Positions 26,901 through 35,485 of a stretch of DNA of 64,000 nucleotides are shown one piece after another. Made by a program: the position numbers and the translations under genes. This DNA is from Desulfovibrionaceae bacterium (GTDB taxonomy: Bacteria; Desulfobacterota; Desulfovibrionia; Desulfovibrionales; Desulfovibrionaceae). The stretch spans positions 406,590-470,589 of the forward strand of contig JAHZEL010000008.1 of the NCBI GenBank assembly GCA_019421865.1, in the 5' to 3' direction. The notes beneath the pieces were generated by a model. That model saw nothing but the letters and a program-made list of their open reading frames with translations. It was not told the DNA's origin and searched no databases. Position 1 is the first letter of the stretch. The number at the start of each line of letters is the position of its first letter.

Positions 26901-27695
26901 CAGCAGGAACAGGAGCTTTCCGACCGCAGCGTCAGCCTTGAAGCCCGGACTGCGGAACTTATCCGCAGACGGCAGGCGGAAGAAGCGCTTCCTCTTCCCT
27001 CACGGGAAGAAACGCTGCAGGCGCTGGAGGACATCCGCGTCAGACGGGAAAACATACTGCAGCGGACCGGCATTCTGCAGGAAAAGCTGGATGCGAACAA
27101 CGAACGCCGGGATCAGGCGGCGCGTATCCGGGCACGGCGGGAAAACCAGGCGGCCATCTGCCGCCGCTGGGCGGCGCTCAATGATCTGGCAGGTTCCGCA
27201 GACGGCAAGAAATTCCGCAACTACGCCCAGGAGCTGACGTTCCGCAGACTCCTTCTTCTTGCGAACCGGCAGCTTTCCTTCATGACCGACCGTTATGTAC
27301 TCGTGCACAGCACCGAAGAAAACCTGACACTGAACGTTGTCGACCGCTATCAGGCGGACGCTATACGTTCCTCACGCAATCTTTCGGGCGGTGAGAGCTT
27401 CCTCGTCAGTCTGGCGCTGGCCCTGGGGCTCGCACAGATGGCCAGCCGGAACGTGCGCGTGGATTCCGTCTTTCTGGACGAAGGCTTCGGCACGCTGGAT
27501 GAGGAAGCCCTGAACACGGCTCTCGACATGCTTGCCGCCCTGCATCAGAAGGGCAAGATGATAGGCATCATCTCCCATGTGCAGGCCGTACGAGAACGGA
27601 TAGGTCTGCAGATACAGGTCACGCCGGAAGGCAGCGGCCGAAGCAGTCTGTCCGGCCCCGGTGTGGGACAGACGAAGGACGCAAAGGAAAAGTAG
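23958..27695 (+). CDS. sbcC: Exonuclease subunit SbcC (Rad50-like SMC ATPase)
   Basis: 1245 residues. Walker A GPTGAGKSTILDAICLALYG at about 36-55, long Glu/Lys/Arg/Leu coiled coils, zinc hook CPLCG at about 591, a second coiled coil, ABC signature LSGGESFLVSLALALGLAQM at about 1140 and Walker B VFLDEGFGTLDEEAL. The N- and C-terminal lobes form one ATPase head; the hook dimerises two coils. Overlaps sbcD by 13 bases and is followed by a terminator. Length and layout are normal for the family. Confidence 0.95.
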   Translation: MRILSVRIRNLNSLVGDWTIHLDGAEYEAGGIFAITGPTGAGKSTILDAICLALYGCTPRLGKVAKSGNEIMSRQTADCLAEVRFRTLKGEFLCSWSQNKAGKKLSGNLQQPRHRLYDDKGLSIAEKTTEVTAKVTELTGMDFNRFTQSMLLAQGRFASFLLADGDERAPLLEQITGTEIYSVISRAIYERNKEETQRLAALDDELAARQLLTEEQERQLEQERLDLQQTASALGEEEEKRRRDKERLDRAEALNSEEKKLAQEREKLKADEANFSAGKARLTLARKAANLSPLFESVSVRREEQNRDQKQRSAIAEAMPILTNTAATAREALTSAQKALEEARKKLPQERALWTRVRALDTELGSKRRDLAELDKDFSERKQALEMKLLARNAAAAAGQQAELTLTKIRQELDASASDAALADAAGSMQARLVMLEKDTEELGGTRQKLQETLTQLNRLKNDLPEKKKAVEAAERELADTRHLKEELNRQQEVLLEGKPLSFWHSLKDGLSAQKNLLDRALESALLRRDLMTDRAAMEEELQRLAQLAHQEDTELAAERIRLSSLKETLELKHRIRTYEEERAHLHEGAPCPLCGSLTHPFADPEALPLPADEEERQIAELEESLEKLSSSLISHQRDAVHTTDALSDNKKAEAQVTTRLRTLVTELSSPADSSHSPDDSNAVTRLSGKETQELLSALALTEQAPELVPLLERLQTKSEEGLKNAADKLQAAEAQEERRHELERRTEALNLLRDQAAQETAVLEKEEIRLGTATETLKKEAALRAQKTEQDCRTLCDEVASFGVQASSLPELRLAVPVLVERRNCYAALQKKEADALQRLHEYTRNLAVEAEAVSAAGKELENTDKTRQIRKKELQTLERSRLELFGHRLADEEEKASEKRLLELEADEKRCREALEKAERALAESRSADAALAAGMAQRAETLHSMEELLQAKLAAEGFVSEQACREALLEKDVLQALEQQEQELSDRSVSLEARTAELIRRRQAEEALPLPSREETLQALEDIRVRRENILQRTGILQEKLDANNERRDQAARIRARRENQAAICRRWAALNDLAGSADGKKFRNYAQELTFRRLLLLANRQLSFMTDRYVLVHSTEENLTLNVVDRYQADAIRSSRNLSGGESFLVSLALALGLAQMASRNVRVDSVFLDEGFGTLDEEALNTALDMLAALHQKGKMIGIISHVQAVRERIGLQIQVTPEGSGRSSLSGPGVGQTKDAKEK

Positions 27696-27737
27696 CTTCT
27701 GCCCGTTATTCTTCCGCTCCGAGCATCGGATAATAAC

Positions 27738-27773
27738 AAAGCCCCCTTCGACACAGCGTCGAAAGGGGCTTTT
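27738..27773 (+). terminator. Terminator of sbcDC
   Basis: AAAGCCCCCTTCGAC and GTCGAAAGGGGCTTTT arms (one mismatch/bulge) around ACAGC, ending in a T-run, 42 bases past the sbcC stop. Confidence 0.88.
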
Positions 27774-27857
27774 GTCATCTCCCGATGTCAGCAGGGGCAG
27801 TTCCCCCTTTCCTGAGAGATCGGCATCCACAAACTCAGGCTGAAATGAAGCCGCCTG

Positions 27858-28520
27858 TCAGCGCTCAAGTTCCGACAAAACTGCAAGCAGTTCTCCCGGC
27901 TCGTGGATGAAACGCGTGGCCCCGGCCTCGCGCAGGTGCTCCTGCGTACGGAAGCCCCACGTCACGGACAGGCAGTCCACTCCGGCATTGGCGGCGGTAA
28001 GAATATCCACTTCAGAGTCCCCCACATACAGCGTATGCGCAGGATCAGAGTCAAGTTCCTTCATGGCTTCATTGAGGCTGTCGGGCGCAGGCTTGCGCCT
28101 CACGCCTTCCCGTTCTCCCAGCGCTGCACCAAAAATACCGCCGAAATACGCCTCGTTCATTTCCTTCACTTCCCGGTCGGGCTTGTTGGAAACGATACCG
28201 AGCTTTTTTCCGCATCGGGCAAGTTCCTGCACCAGCTCCGGCATGCCGGAATAAGGACGCGTATGATCACGGCAGTGCACGGCATAGTGCCTGCAGAATT
28301 CGGCAAAGGCCTCCTCGAAACGCGGGTTCTCCTCGCCTCCGGGCAGAGAACGGATCATGAGCTTGCGCACACCGTTGCCCACGAAGGTGCGAACCTCCTC
28401 CAGACTGCGCCGAACGTCCGTAAAACCGGCAAGCGCGTGATTCACGCTGAGGGTCAGATCCTCAAGCGTGTACAGCAGCGTGCCGTCCAGATCAAAAATA
28501 ATCGTCTCGTACTTTTTCAT
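27858..28520 (-). CDS. HAD-superfamily phosphatase, phosphoglycolate-phosphatase-like
   Basis: 220 residues from ATG 28520 (GGAAGG upstream, preferred over an in-frame ATG at 28532). HAD motifs: IIFDLDGTLLYTL (nucleophile and acid Asp), IVSNKP (motif II), RRKPAPD with the motif III Lys, and YVGDSEVDILTAANAG (motif IV). The cap inserted after motif I (residues about 15-90) is the helical C1 type of Gph/PGP enzymes. It probably removes phosphoglycolate or a similar phosphomonoester; the substrate is not proven by sequence. Confidence 0.85.
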   Translation of the reverse strand: MKKYETIIFDLDGTLLYTLEDLTLSVNHALAGFTDVRRSLEEVRTFVGNGVRKLMIRSLPGGEENPRFEEAFAEFCRHYAVHCRDHTRPYSGMPELVQELARCGKKLGIVSNKPDREVKEMNEAYFGGIFGAALGEREGVRRKPAPDSLNEAMKELDSDPAHTLYVGDSEVDILTAANAGVDCLSVTWGFRTQEHLREAGATRFIHEPGELLAVLSELER

Positions 28521-28712
28521 GATTCCTTCCATATCATCCGGAAGATTTTCTTATCATCCAGAAGCAGAAGCATACACGCCGACCGTGTACGTTTGATGAC
28601 GGCCTGGCGTTCGCCGAACCGAACGTCCTAAACACACTGCCGAACAAGTCAACCGACATCTGCCTGGCCCGATTACACTGTACCAGCAGAGGCAGGCCAT
28701 CGTTCATCGGTA

Positions 28713-28746
28713 CAAAAAGAGGGGGAAGGTGCCCCCTCCCCCTCGT
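28713..28746 (-). terminator. Terminator of the bamA transcript
   Basis: On the minus strand AGGGGGAGG ... TTCCCCCT followed by CTTTTTG; 85 bases downstream of the bamA stop. Confidence 0.75.
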
Positions 28747-28830
28747 ATCAGGCTGAGCCCTCAGACAAAGCCGTATAAGCTGTTTTCTCCGGCATCGGTA
28801 ACATTTCCGCCGCCGAAGCCGAATCCGTTC

Positions 28831-31518
28831 CTAGAAGGGCTGCCCCATGGAGAACTCGAAGCGCCCGCTGTTGCGCTTCGTGCCGTCAGCATTCTTCGAA
28901 AGCGGATAGCCGTAAGCGAAGCGCAGATCGCCCATCGGCGAACGCCAGCGCACTTCCAGACCGGCCGAAGAGTATACCTTGTCGAACACGCTGGAGCACT
29001 GCGCGCTGTCGGCGTTGAAGCCGATGTCGTAGAAGGGCACGAAGGCCAGACCGAGATCGGGCTTGACCACCCAGATATATTCGAAGTTGGCATAGCCCAT
29101 GCGGTCGGAACCGATGGTTTCACCGGTTCTCGGGTCACGCGGGGAAATGTCGTCATAGGAGTAACCGCGGATGCTGCGGATACCACCTATCCAGAAACGT
29201 TCGAATACGGGCACGGTCTTGTCGCTGTCGGCCTTGTACACCGCGCCCACGCGTCCGCGGACGTGCAGGATGTTGGTGTCGTTGAGGCCGTAGTAGAAGC
29301 CCGCTTCCAGAATGGGCTTGAAGAAGCTGTCGTCACTGGCCGTCCAGGGGCCGCTGTACTGCATGTTGATCGACACGCGGGTACCTTCGGTGGGGAAGGA
29401 GGCGCGGTTGGTGGTATCGCGGGTGACGCCCATGGACACCGTGCTGGCCCAGTGCTTGCCCTTGTAGGCACGGATGATGCTCGAGGCATTGTCCGCCATG
29501 TGGTACAGATTGTACCGTTCAAACTCGTAACCGAAGTTCACGCTGGTGTATTCACCGATGGGATGGAACAGGCCGAGACGGACACCGGTAGAACGCTTGT
29601 AGAAGTACGACCATTCTTCGTCGATGGTATAGGGACTCACAGAGAAACCCCAGTAGGTGTCGAACAGACGGGGGTTGACGAAGGAGGCTTCGAGATACTG
29701 TTCCTTCGAGGCGGTATAGCCGGACAGACCGAGCGTGTAGCCGCGACCGAAGAGGTTGTTTTCCGTGATGGACGCCATGACGCCGAACTTGTCGTAGGTG
29801 GAGTAGCCGAAGCCCACGCTCACCACACCGGTTTCGGTTTCCTTGACTCCCATCTTCAGATCAACTTCGCCGGGCACGCCCGTGGGAACCACCGTGGGGT
29901 TGACTTCGCTGAAGTAGCGGGTCTTTTCCAGACGCTGGGCGGAACGGCGCATTTTGGCGCCGCTGAACTGCTGACCGTCGGCCAGACGCATTTCACGCAG
30001 AATGACGTTGTCGCGGGTACGGTCGTTACCTTCCACTTCCACGCGGCGGATATACTGGCGTTCGCCGGGCTTGACGGTATACACCACGTCCACCACGCCG
30101 TCTTCGGGGCGGGGACGGGGATCCACGTTGATGTCGGCAAAGGCATAGCCGTAGTCGCTGTAGAAATCGGTAAGAGCCTTCACGTCGTTCTGCAGAACTT
30201 CCACATCGAAGAAGTCGCCGGCAGCCTGATGCTCGTCCATCGAGATCTGCTCGAGGATGCGCTCCTCGGTATCGATGAGATCACCCTGCAGAATGACTTC
30301 GCCAACCTTGTAGTGCACGCCTTCCCTCACACGGAAGACCACGCGGATGCCGTCGTCGTCGTACTGCACTTCAGGCGCGGAGACCTGACCGTCCACATAG
30401 CCGTTCTTCATGAAGTAGGCGCGGATGGCCTGAGAGTCGCGCTCCAGAAGATCGTCCTTGAGCACGCCGGAACCGGTGAACCACGAGAAGAGACCTCTCT
30501 CCTTGAGAGAGAGGTAATCCTTCACATCGTCGGGAGAAATTTCCTTGAGGCCTTCGATGGCCACTTCCTTGATATAGAGCTTGTTGCCTTCCGTGACATG
30601 AAGAACCAGCGCCGCGGCGGCACCGTCGGAACGGGGCTGCACTTCGTAGGTCACTTGAGCAAGATAGAAGCCCTGCTTGTGATAAAGATCCGTCACCTTC
30701 TGCAGGTCTTCGGCGAGCACCTTTTCATTGAGCACGCTGTTGGTCTGCGTGGACATGGCTTCCTTGATGTCGTCGATGCTCACGGCCTCGGAACCTTCCA
30801 CACGCACGTCTTCGATGCGGGGCTTCTCATCCACCGTAAAGATCAGCACGGGGCCGCCCGAGCCGCTTTCCACGTCGGCGCGAACGTCGTTGAAGTAGCC
30901 GAGATCCCAGATATTGCGGACGTCTTCATCCACCATGTCCTCATTGAGAGGTTCGCCGGTACGGGATCCCACGCGGACAAGCACTCTGTCCTTGTCGATG
31001 AACTTCAGGCCGCGGATGTCGATGTCCACGATGCCGCCGCGCGCAGACTTTGCCGCCGCACGCACCGGAGAGGAGGTATCGAGTTCGACCACCATCTGAT
31101 CCACAAGGCTGTTGACCGCAGGCTGCAGTTCCAGAAGATTCGCGCCTTCTCTGTGGTAGACACGGGAAGAACCGGTGGAGGCGGAAACGACCTGCATATC
31201 GAGGCTGAAGTTTTCTCCGAGCTGGTTCAGGCTGCCGAACACGGCATAGCCCGCACGGGCGGATCTGGCACGGCTTCTGGCGCTCGCGGCATCCTGGGCG
31301 GTCTTCTTGCCGGAAGACGTGGGAATGGCCTTGAGACCGCGTTCCTCCAGACTCTGGCGTACCAGCGTGGGGATGTCTTTGGCCAGCTGAGCCTGCGCCG
31401 TCGGCGCATTGACGGCGAAAGGCAGCACCAGCACACGGGTTTCGGCCGCGTCGGCCGCTGCCGCCTGCACAAGCAGACACAGCGCCAGACAGACCAGACT
31501 AGAAAGCATCTTGCGCAT
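28831..31518 (-). CDS. bamA: Outer-membrane protein assembly factor BamA with extra N-terminal domain
   Basis: 895 residues. Signal peptide MRKMLSSLVCLALCLLVQAA. Residues about 26-150 form a TolB-N/FlgO-like domain (RVLVLPFAVNAP, AGYAVFGSLNQLGENFSLDM, LVDQMVVEL) absent from E. coli BamA. Five POTRA domains follow (about 165-560: GGIVDIDIRGLKFI, RIEDVRVEGSEAVS, LYIKEVAIEGLKEIS, YKVGEVILQGDLID, YIRRVEVEGNDRTR), then a 16-strand Omp85 barrel with RFWIGGIRSIRGYSYDDISP (the VRGF/Y-type motif in L6) and a C-terminal Phe. It inserts outer-membrane proteins. Its start overlaps the 3' end of lolD by 20 bases, tying the two in one operon. Confidence 0.95.
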   Translation of the reverse strand: MRKMLSSLVCLALCLLVQAAAADAAETRVLVLPFAVNAPTAQAQLAKDIPTLVRQSLEERGLKAIPTSSGKKTAQDAASARSRARSARAGYAVFGSLNQLGENFSLDMQVVSASTGSSRVYHREGANLLELQPAVNSLVDQMVVELDTSSPVRAAAKSARGGIVDIDIRGLKFIDKDRVLVRVGSRTGEPLNEDMVDEDVRNIWDLGYFNDVRADVESGSGGPVLIFTVDEKPRIEDVRVEGSEAVSIDDIKEAMSTQTNSVLNEKVLAEDLQKVTDLYHKQGFYLAQVTYEVQPRSDGAAAALVLHVTEGNKLYIKEVAIEGLKEISPDDVKDYLSLKERGLFSWFTGSGVLKDDLLERDSQAIRAYFMKNGYVDGQVSAPEVQYDDDGIRVVFRVREGVHYKVGEVILQGDLIDTEERILEQISMDEHQAAGDFFDVEVLQNDVKALTDFYSDYGYAFADINVDPRPRPEDGVVDVVYTVKPGERQYIRRVEVEGNDRTRDNVILREMRLADGQQFSGAKMRRSAQRLEKTRYFSEVNPTVVPTGVPGEVDLKMGVKETETGVVSVGFGYSTYDKFGVMASITENNLFGRGYTLGLSGYTASKEQYLEASFVNPRLFDTYWGFSVSPYTIDEEWSYFYKRSTGVRLGLFHPIGEYTSVNFGYEFERYNLYHMADNASSIIRAYKGKHWASTVSMGVTRDTTNRASFPTEGTRVSINMQYSGPWTASDDSFFKPILEAGFYYGLNDTNILHVRGRVGAVYKADSDKTVPVFERFWIGGIRSIRGYSYDDISPRDPRTGETIGSDRMGYANFEYIWVVKPDLGLAFVPFYDIGFNADSAQCSSVFDKVYSSAGLEVRWRSPMGDLRFAYGYPLSKNADGTKRNSGRFEFSMGQPF

Positions 31519-32215
31519 AAAGTTCTCCCGATCTCAATTCAAGGCTGCGGTCCATACTGTCCGCAAGTTCCCGGTTATGCGTCACTATGATAAGCGTCAT
31601 GCCCGTGTCGCGGTTCAGCTGCCTGAGCACCTCGGCCACGCGCTCGCCCGTTTTTTCATCCAGATTTCCGGTAGGCTCGTCGGCCAGCAGCACCTTGGGG
31701 TGCAGAAGCGTGGCGCGGGCTATGGCGGCACGCTGCCGTTCGCCGCCGGAAAGCGTGGTCACATGATGCGTGAGTCTCTCGGCCAGCCCCACTCTCTCCA
31801 GAGCTTCGGCGGCTCTTTCCAGCGCTTCGCGACGGCTCATGCCGGCAATGATGGCCTGCATGGCCACATTTTCCACGGTGGTGAATTCGGGCAGCAGATG
31901 ATGGAACTGAAACACGAATCCCAGTTCCCTGTTGCGGAAATGCGCCGCCTCGCGGGCGGACAGGCCGGAAAGCTCACGACCTTCAAAAAGAATGCTGCCG
32001 CCGGTGGCGTGATCGAGCGTGCCGAGAAGATGCAGCAGCGTGGATTTTCCGGAGCCGGAAGACCCTACGATGGCAAGGGCTTCTCCTGCCTGCACCTCGA
32101 AGTTGACGTCGCGCAGAATGGTCAGCTCACCTGCCGGACTTTCCACCGTTTTCCGGGCATGCCGGACAAGGTAGAGCGGCTTTTTGTCAAAGGGAGCATC
32201 CATGTCGTTACTCAT
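31499..32215 (-). CDS. lolD: Lipoprotein-releasing ABC transporter ATPase LolD
   Basis: 238 residues from ATG 32215, which overlaps the stop of the upstream permease by 8 bases (ATGAGTAA). Walker A GSSGSGKSTLLHLLGTLD, Q-loop FVFQFHHLLPEFT, signature LSGGERQRAAIARA and Walker B VLLADEPTGNLDEKTG, with the MacB/LolD family insertion pattern. Powers extraction of lipoproteins from the inner membrane for LolA. Operon order is lolC/E, lolD, bamA. Confidence 0.94.
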   Translation of the reverse strand: MSNDMDAPFDKKPLYLVRHARKTVESPAGELTILRDVNFEVQAGEALAIVGSSGSGKSTLLHLLGTLDHATGGSILFEGRELSGLSAREAAHFRNRELGFVFQFHHLLPEFTTVENVAMQAIIAGMSRREALERAAEALERVGLAERLTHHVTTLSGGERQRAAIARATLLHPKVLLADEPTGNLDEKTGERVAEVLRQLNRDTGMTLIIVTHNRELADSMDRSLELRSGELYAQDAF

Positions 32216-33452
32216 AGCGAAGAGCCTCGGCAGGCACAAGGCGGGAAGCCTGCCTGGCAGGATAGATGGTGGCCACAAAACACATCAGCATGGACACCGC
32301 TCCGATGATGAGAAGATCCAGCGGATCGATGATGACCGGAAGCGTATCCATCATGTACACGCCGGGAGGCAGCTCGATGAACTGATACTTCTTGAGGAGC
32401 AGAGCCAGCACGATTCCTAGCACATAACCTATGCTCGTGCCAACAGCCCCGATGATGGCTCCCTGAAACATGAAGATGCGCCTCACCCCGGCCGTCGTCG
32501 CGCCCATGGACATCAATATGGCGATATCCTTGGTCTTTTCCATAACGAGCATGACAAGGGACGTAATGATGGAAAAAGAGCCCACCAGAATCACCATGAG
32601 CAGGACGATGAACATGCCGAAGCGTTCAAGCTGAAGCGCCGCGAAAAGATTGGCGTTCATGTCGATCCAGTTTCTGGCGTAGAAGGGAGCGCCCAGACTT
32701 TCGGCGATGCTTGCCGCGATGTCCCTAGCCTTGTAGGGATCCTCGACAAAGGCCTCCACACCGGAGATATGCCCGTCGGGATAGCCCATGAGGTCCTGCG
32801 TGGCGGCAATGGGCACATAGGCAAGGCGGCTGTCGAAGTCGGACATGCCGGACTTGAAGATCCCTTCCACACGGAAGGAGCGCAGCTTGGGCACGAAGCC
32901 CGCCGTGGTGCGCTGGCCCGCAGGAGACATGAGATTGACCCGGCTGCCCACGCTCAGATGAAAACGCCGGGCGAGATCGTGGCCCACGAGCATGCCGGCA
33001 GGCCCATGCTCCCGGGCTAGATTCTTCACGCTTCCGCTCTCCAGATGCTGCAGCATGGGCATGGATTCGACGGCCTGTTCAGGATCGATGCCGCGAACCA
33101 CGAGTCCCGTAGCGCCCTGCGGCGTGGAAAGCAGAACTTCGGCGTACAGAAAAGGCGTGGCGGATACCACGCCGGGGGTCTCGCGTATGCGATCAATGAC
33201 CTCGCCGCGCCCCTTTGCCGCATCGGGACCGAAGGCTCCGGCCTGCGTGGCCATGACCATGATGTGGGGATTCGCGCCGAGTATCTTTTCGCGCATCTCC
33301 TGCGTGACTCCGTTGTACACGCTCATGACGATGACGAGCGCCGCCACGCCTATGGCCACGCCCAGCACGGACATGAGCGAGATCACGGATATGAACGTGC
33401 GCTTGTTCCGCGAGGTGAGATACCGCGAAGCGATGAACAGCGAATACGACAT
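32208..33452 (-). CDS. lolE: Lipoprotein-releasing permease LolC/LolE family
   Basis: 414 residues, AGAGGA six bases before ATG. N-terminal MSYSLFIASRYLTSRNKRTF and the first span (SVLGVAIGVAALVIVMSVYN) are diagnostic of LolC/E. A large periplasmic MacB-type core follows, then three C-terminal spans (MFIVLLMVILVGSFSIITSL; GAIIGAVGTSIGYVLGIVLA; LDLLIIGAVSMLMCFVATIY). A single permease gene suggests a homodimeric LolF-like arrangement rather than LolC plus LolE. Downstream of lysS, upstream of lolD. Confidence 0.92.
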   Translation of the reverse strand: MSYSLFIASRYLTSRNKRTFISVISLMSVLGVAIGVAALVIVMSVYNGVTQEMREKILGANPHIMVMATQAGAFGPDAAKGRGEVIDRIRETPGVVSATPFLYAEVLLSTPQGATGLVVRGIDPEQAVESMPMLQHLESGSVKNLAREHGPAGMLVGHDLARRFHLSVGSRVNLMSPAGQRTTAGFVPKLRSFRVEGIFKSGMSDFDSRLAYVPIAATQDLMGYPDGHISGVEAFVEDPYKARDIAASIAESLGAPFYARNWIDMNANLFAALQLERFGMFIVLLMVILVGSFSIITSLVMLVMEKTKDIAILMSMGATTAGVRRIFMFQGAIIGAVGTSIGYVLGIVLALLLKKYQFIELPPGVYMMDTLPVIIDPLDLLIIGAVSMLMCFVATIYPARQASRLVPAEALRYE

Positions 33453-33577
33453 ACGGATCCTCTTTCGTGGAGACTCCGGCAGAACGCCGGAGCGTTATAT
33501 CCGAAAGGCTGAATATGTTCTGGAAAATGTTCTGCGGATCCGTTTTTACGGATCAGGGCGATCCTGCACGGATCCGA

Positions 33578-33642
33578 TGCCCGGCCGAAGCCGGGCATCA
33601 AAGGCAGAAGCGGAGCGGTTTCCAAGGGAAACCGCTCCGGAA
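33578..33642. other. Two adjacent hairpins after lysS
   Basis: GATGCCCGGC-CGAA-GCCGGGCATC (33578-33601) and GGAGCGGTTTCC-AAG-GGAAACCGCTCC (about 33614-33640) lie between the lysS stop and lolE start. Both lack a T-run on the minus strand, so they may attenuate or protect the transcript rather than terminate it. Confidence 0.6.
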
Positions 33643-33644
33643 GA

Positions 33645-35225
33645 TTACAGCTCGGGTCTGAGCAGCGGGAAGAGAAGCACTTCGCGGATGGAAGGCTCGT
33701 CGGTCAGCAGCATGGTCAGACGGTCGATGCCCACGCCTTCGCCCGCGGTGGGCGGCATGGCGTATTCAAGGGCGCGCAGGTAGTCGTTGTCCAGCGGGCA
33801 GGCCTCGTCGTCGCCGGCGGCCTTGGCTTCCACCTGAGCTTCAAAGCGCAGGCGCTGATCCACGGGATCGTTGAGCTCGGAGAAGGCGTTGCCGTACTCG
33901 CAGCCGCAGATGAAGAACTCGAAGCGGTCGGTGATCTCGGGATTGACGTCGTTCCGGCGGGCCAGCGGAGAAATTTCCGCGGGATAGGCATAAATGAAGG
34001 TGGGCTGCACAAGCTTCTCTTCCACATCGAGATCGAAGAGACGGGACTGAAGCTTGCCGATGCCTTCGCTTTCCATGTACTTTTCGCCGCGGGAACGCAG
34101 ATAGGCGCGCACGGCTTCCATGTCGTTGTAGAACTCGGGACGGTGTCCGCCTATTTCCTCGAGCGCCTGGTGATAGGTCATGCGCTTCCAGTGACCGGGA
34201 GTAAGGTCGATTTCCCTGCCCTGATAGGTGATCACCGTGCCGCCGCACACTTCGCGGGCGATGTGGGCGAAAAGTTCTTCGGTAAGATCCATGAGATCTT
34301 CGAAGGTGGCGTAGGCCCAGTAGAACTCGCAGGAGGTGAATTCAGGGTTGTGACGCGTATCGATGCCTTCGTTGCGGAAGCAGCGGTTGATTTCGAACAC
34401 GCGCTCCATGCCGCCCACGATGAGGCGCTTCAAATACAGTTCCGGCGCAATGCGCAGGTAAAGGTCGATGTCGAGCGCGTTGTGATGCGTCACGAAGGGC
34501 TTGGCCGTCGCGCCCCCGGCAAGGGCGTGCAGCATGGGCGTTTCCACTTCCATGAAGCCTCTCTGCTCCATGAAGCGGCGGAACTCGCGCACAATGAGCG
34601 AACGCTTGCGGAAAATCTCGCGGGCGCGGGGATTCATGACCAGGTCGACGTAGCGCTGACGATAGCGGGATTCCACGTCGGTGAGGCCGCTGTGCTTGTC
34701 GGGCAGAGCGCGGAAGGACTTGCTGAGCAGGCGGACGCTGTCGCAGCGCAGGGTCAGTTCGCCGGTCTTGGTGCGGAACAGATGCCCCGTCACACCGACG
34801 ATGTCGCCCACGTCGAGCTTCTTGAACGCGGCAAAGGCCTCGTCGCCCATCACGCTCTTTTCCGCGTAGCACTGAATACGGCCGCTGCGGTCCATCACAT
34901 GGAAGAAGATCACCTTGCCGAAGGAACGGGAAGACATCATGCGTCCGGCCAGCGCGAATTCCTCATTCAGCGCGGCGAGTTCCTCATCATTCATCGCGCC
35001 GTACTGCGTGCACACGTCCCCGGCGTTCTGCTTTCGCTTGAAGTCATTGGGATACAGGGGGATGCCCGCGTCCAGAAGATCGCAGGCCTTGCCTACGCAG
35101 TTCTTCACGACCTCGTTCAGTTCCCCGTGATCGGCGAAATTTTCCAGCATGGGCATGAAATATGCCGCGTGTTCCGACTTCGTAGCAAGCTTGATGGGCT
35201 TGCGGGCTTTCTTCTGCGTTTCCAA
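33645..35225 (-). CDS. lysS: Lysyl-tRNA synthetase, class II
   Basis: 526 residues starting at TTG 35225 with GGAG six bases upstream. OB-fold anticodon domain (about 80-190: GRMMSSRSFGKVIFFHVMD, IVGVTGHLFRTKTGELTL), then the class II core: motif 1 around RRFMEQRGFMEVETPML, motif 2 RVFEINRCFRNEGIDTRHNPE FT and motif 3 GVGIDRLTMLLTDEPSIREV. Catalyses attachment of lysine to tRNA-Lys. About 40 residues precede the usual LYPNDF start, slightly longer than E. coli LysS. First gene of the lysS-lol-bamA block. Confidence 0.95.
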   Translation of the reverse strand: METQKKARKPIKLATKSEHAAYFMPMLENFADHGELNEVVKNCVGKACDLLDAGIPLYPNDFKRKQNAGDVCTQYGAMNDEELAALNEEFALAGRMMSSRSFGKVIFFHVMDRSGRIQCYAEKSVMGDEAFAAFKKLDVGDIVGVTGHLFRTKTGELTLRCDSVRLLSKSFRALPDKHSGLTDVESRYRQRYVDLVMNPRAREIFRKRSLIVREFRRFMEQRGFMEVETPMLHALAGGATAKPFVTHHNALDIDLYLRIAPELYLKRLIVGGMERVFEINRCFRNEGIDTRHNPEFTSCEFYWAYATFEDLMDLTEELFAHIAREVCGGTVITYQGREIDLTPGHWKRMTYHQALEEIGGHRPEFYNDMEAVRAYLRSRGEKYMESEGIGKLQSRLFDLDVEEKLVQPTFIYAYPAEISPLARRNDVNPEITDRFEFFICGCEYGNAFSELNDPVDQRLRFEAQVEAKAAGDDEACPLDNDYLRALEYAMPPTAGEGVGIDRLTMLLTDEPSIREVLLFPLLRPEL

Positions 35226-35485
35226 AAGACACTCCGTGGACGGCAGAGACTCTGCCTTCTTTCATATAGGATGCATGGCAGCGGTTCGCTCCCGAAAAGG
35301 TCGCAACGGGAGACACGCTTTCCTGCGCTGTAAAAATATGGGCGTAGGACAAATACGCCCGGTCGTCAAGTACCGGGATATTCCGCCGTTTCGCAAGCCG
35401 GATCTGCTGAGATTCTGCGGAAGCGGGACATGCCTCATGCAGGGTTTTTCTTGCCCATCCAGACGGAGTGGCATACAAGAGAGGC

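Noticed and set aside
28729..31590. 953-codon plus-strand frame opposite bamA
   Set aside because: A shadow of bamA; contains no domain and lacks a ribosome site.
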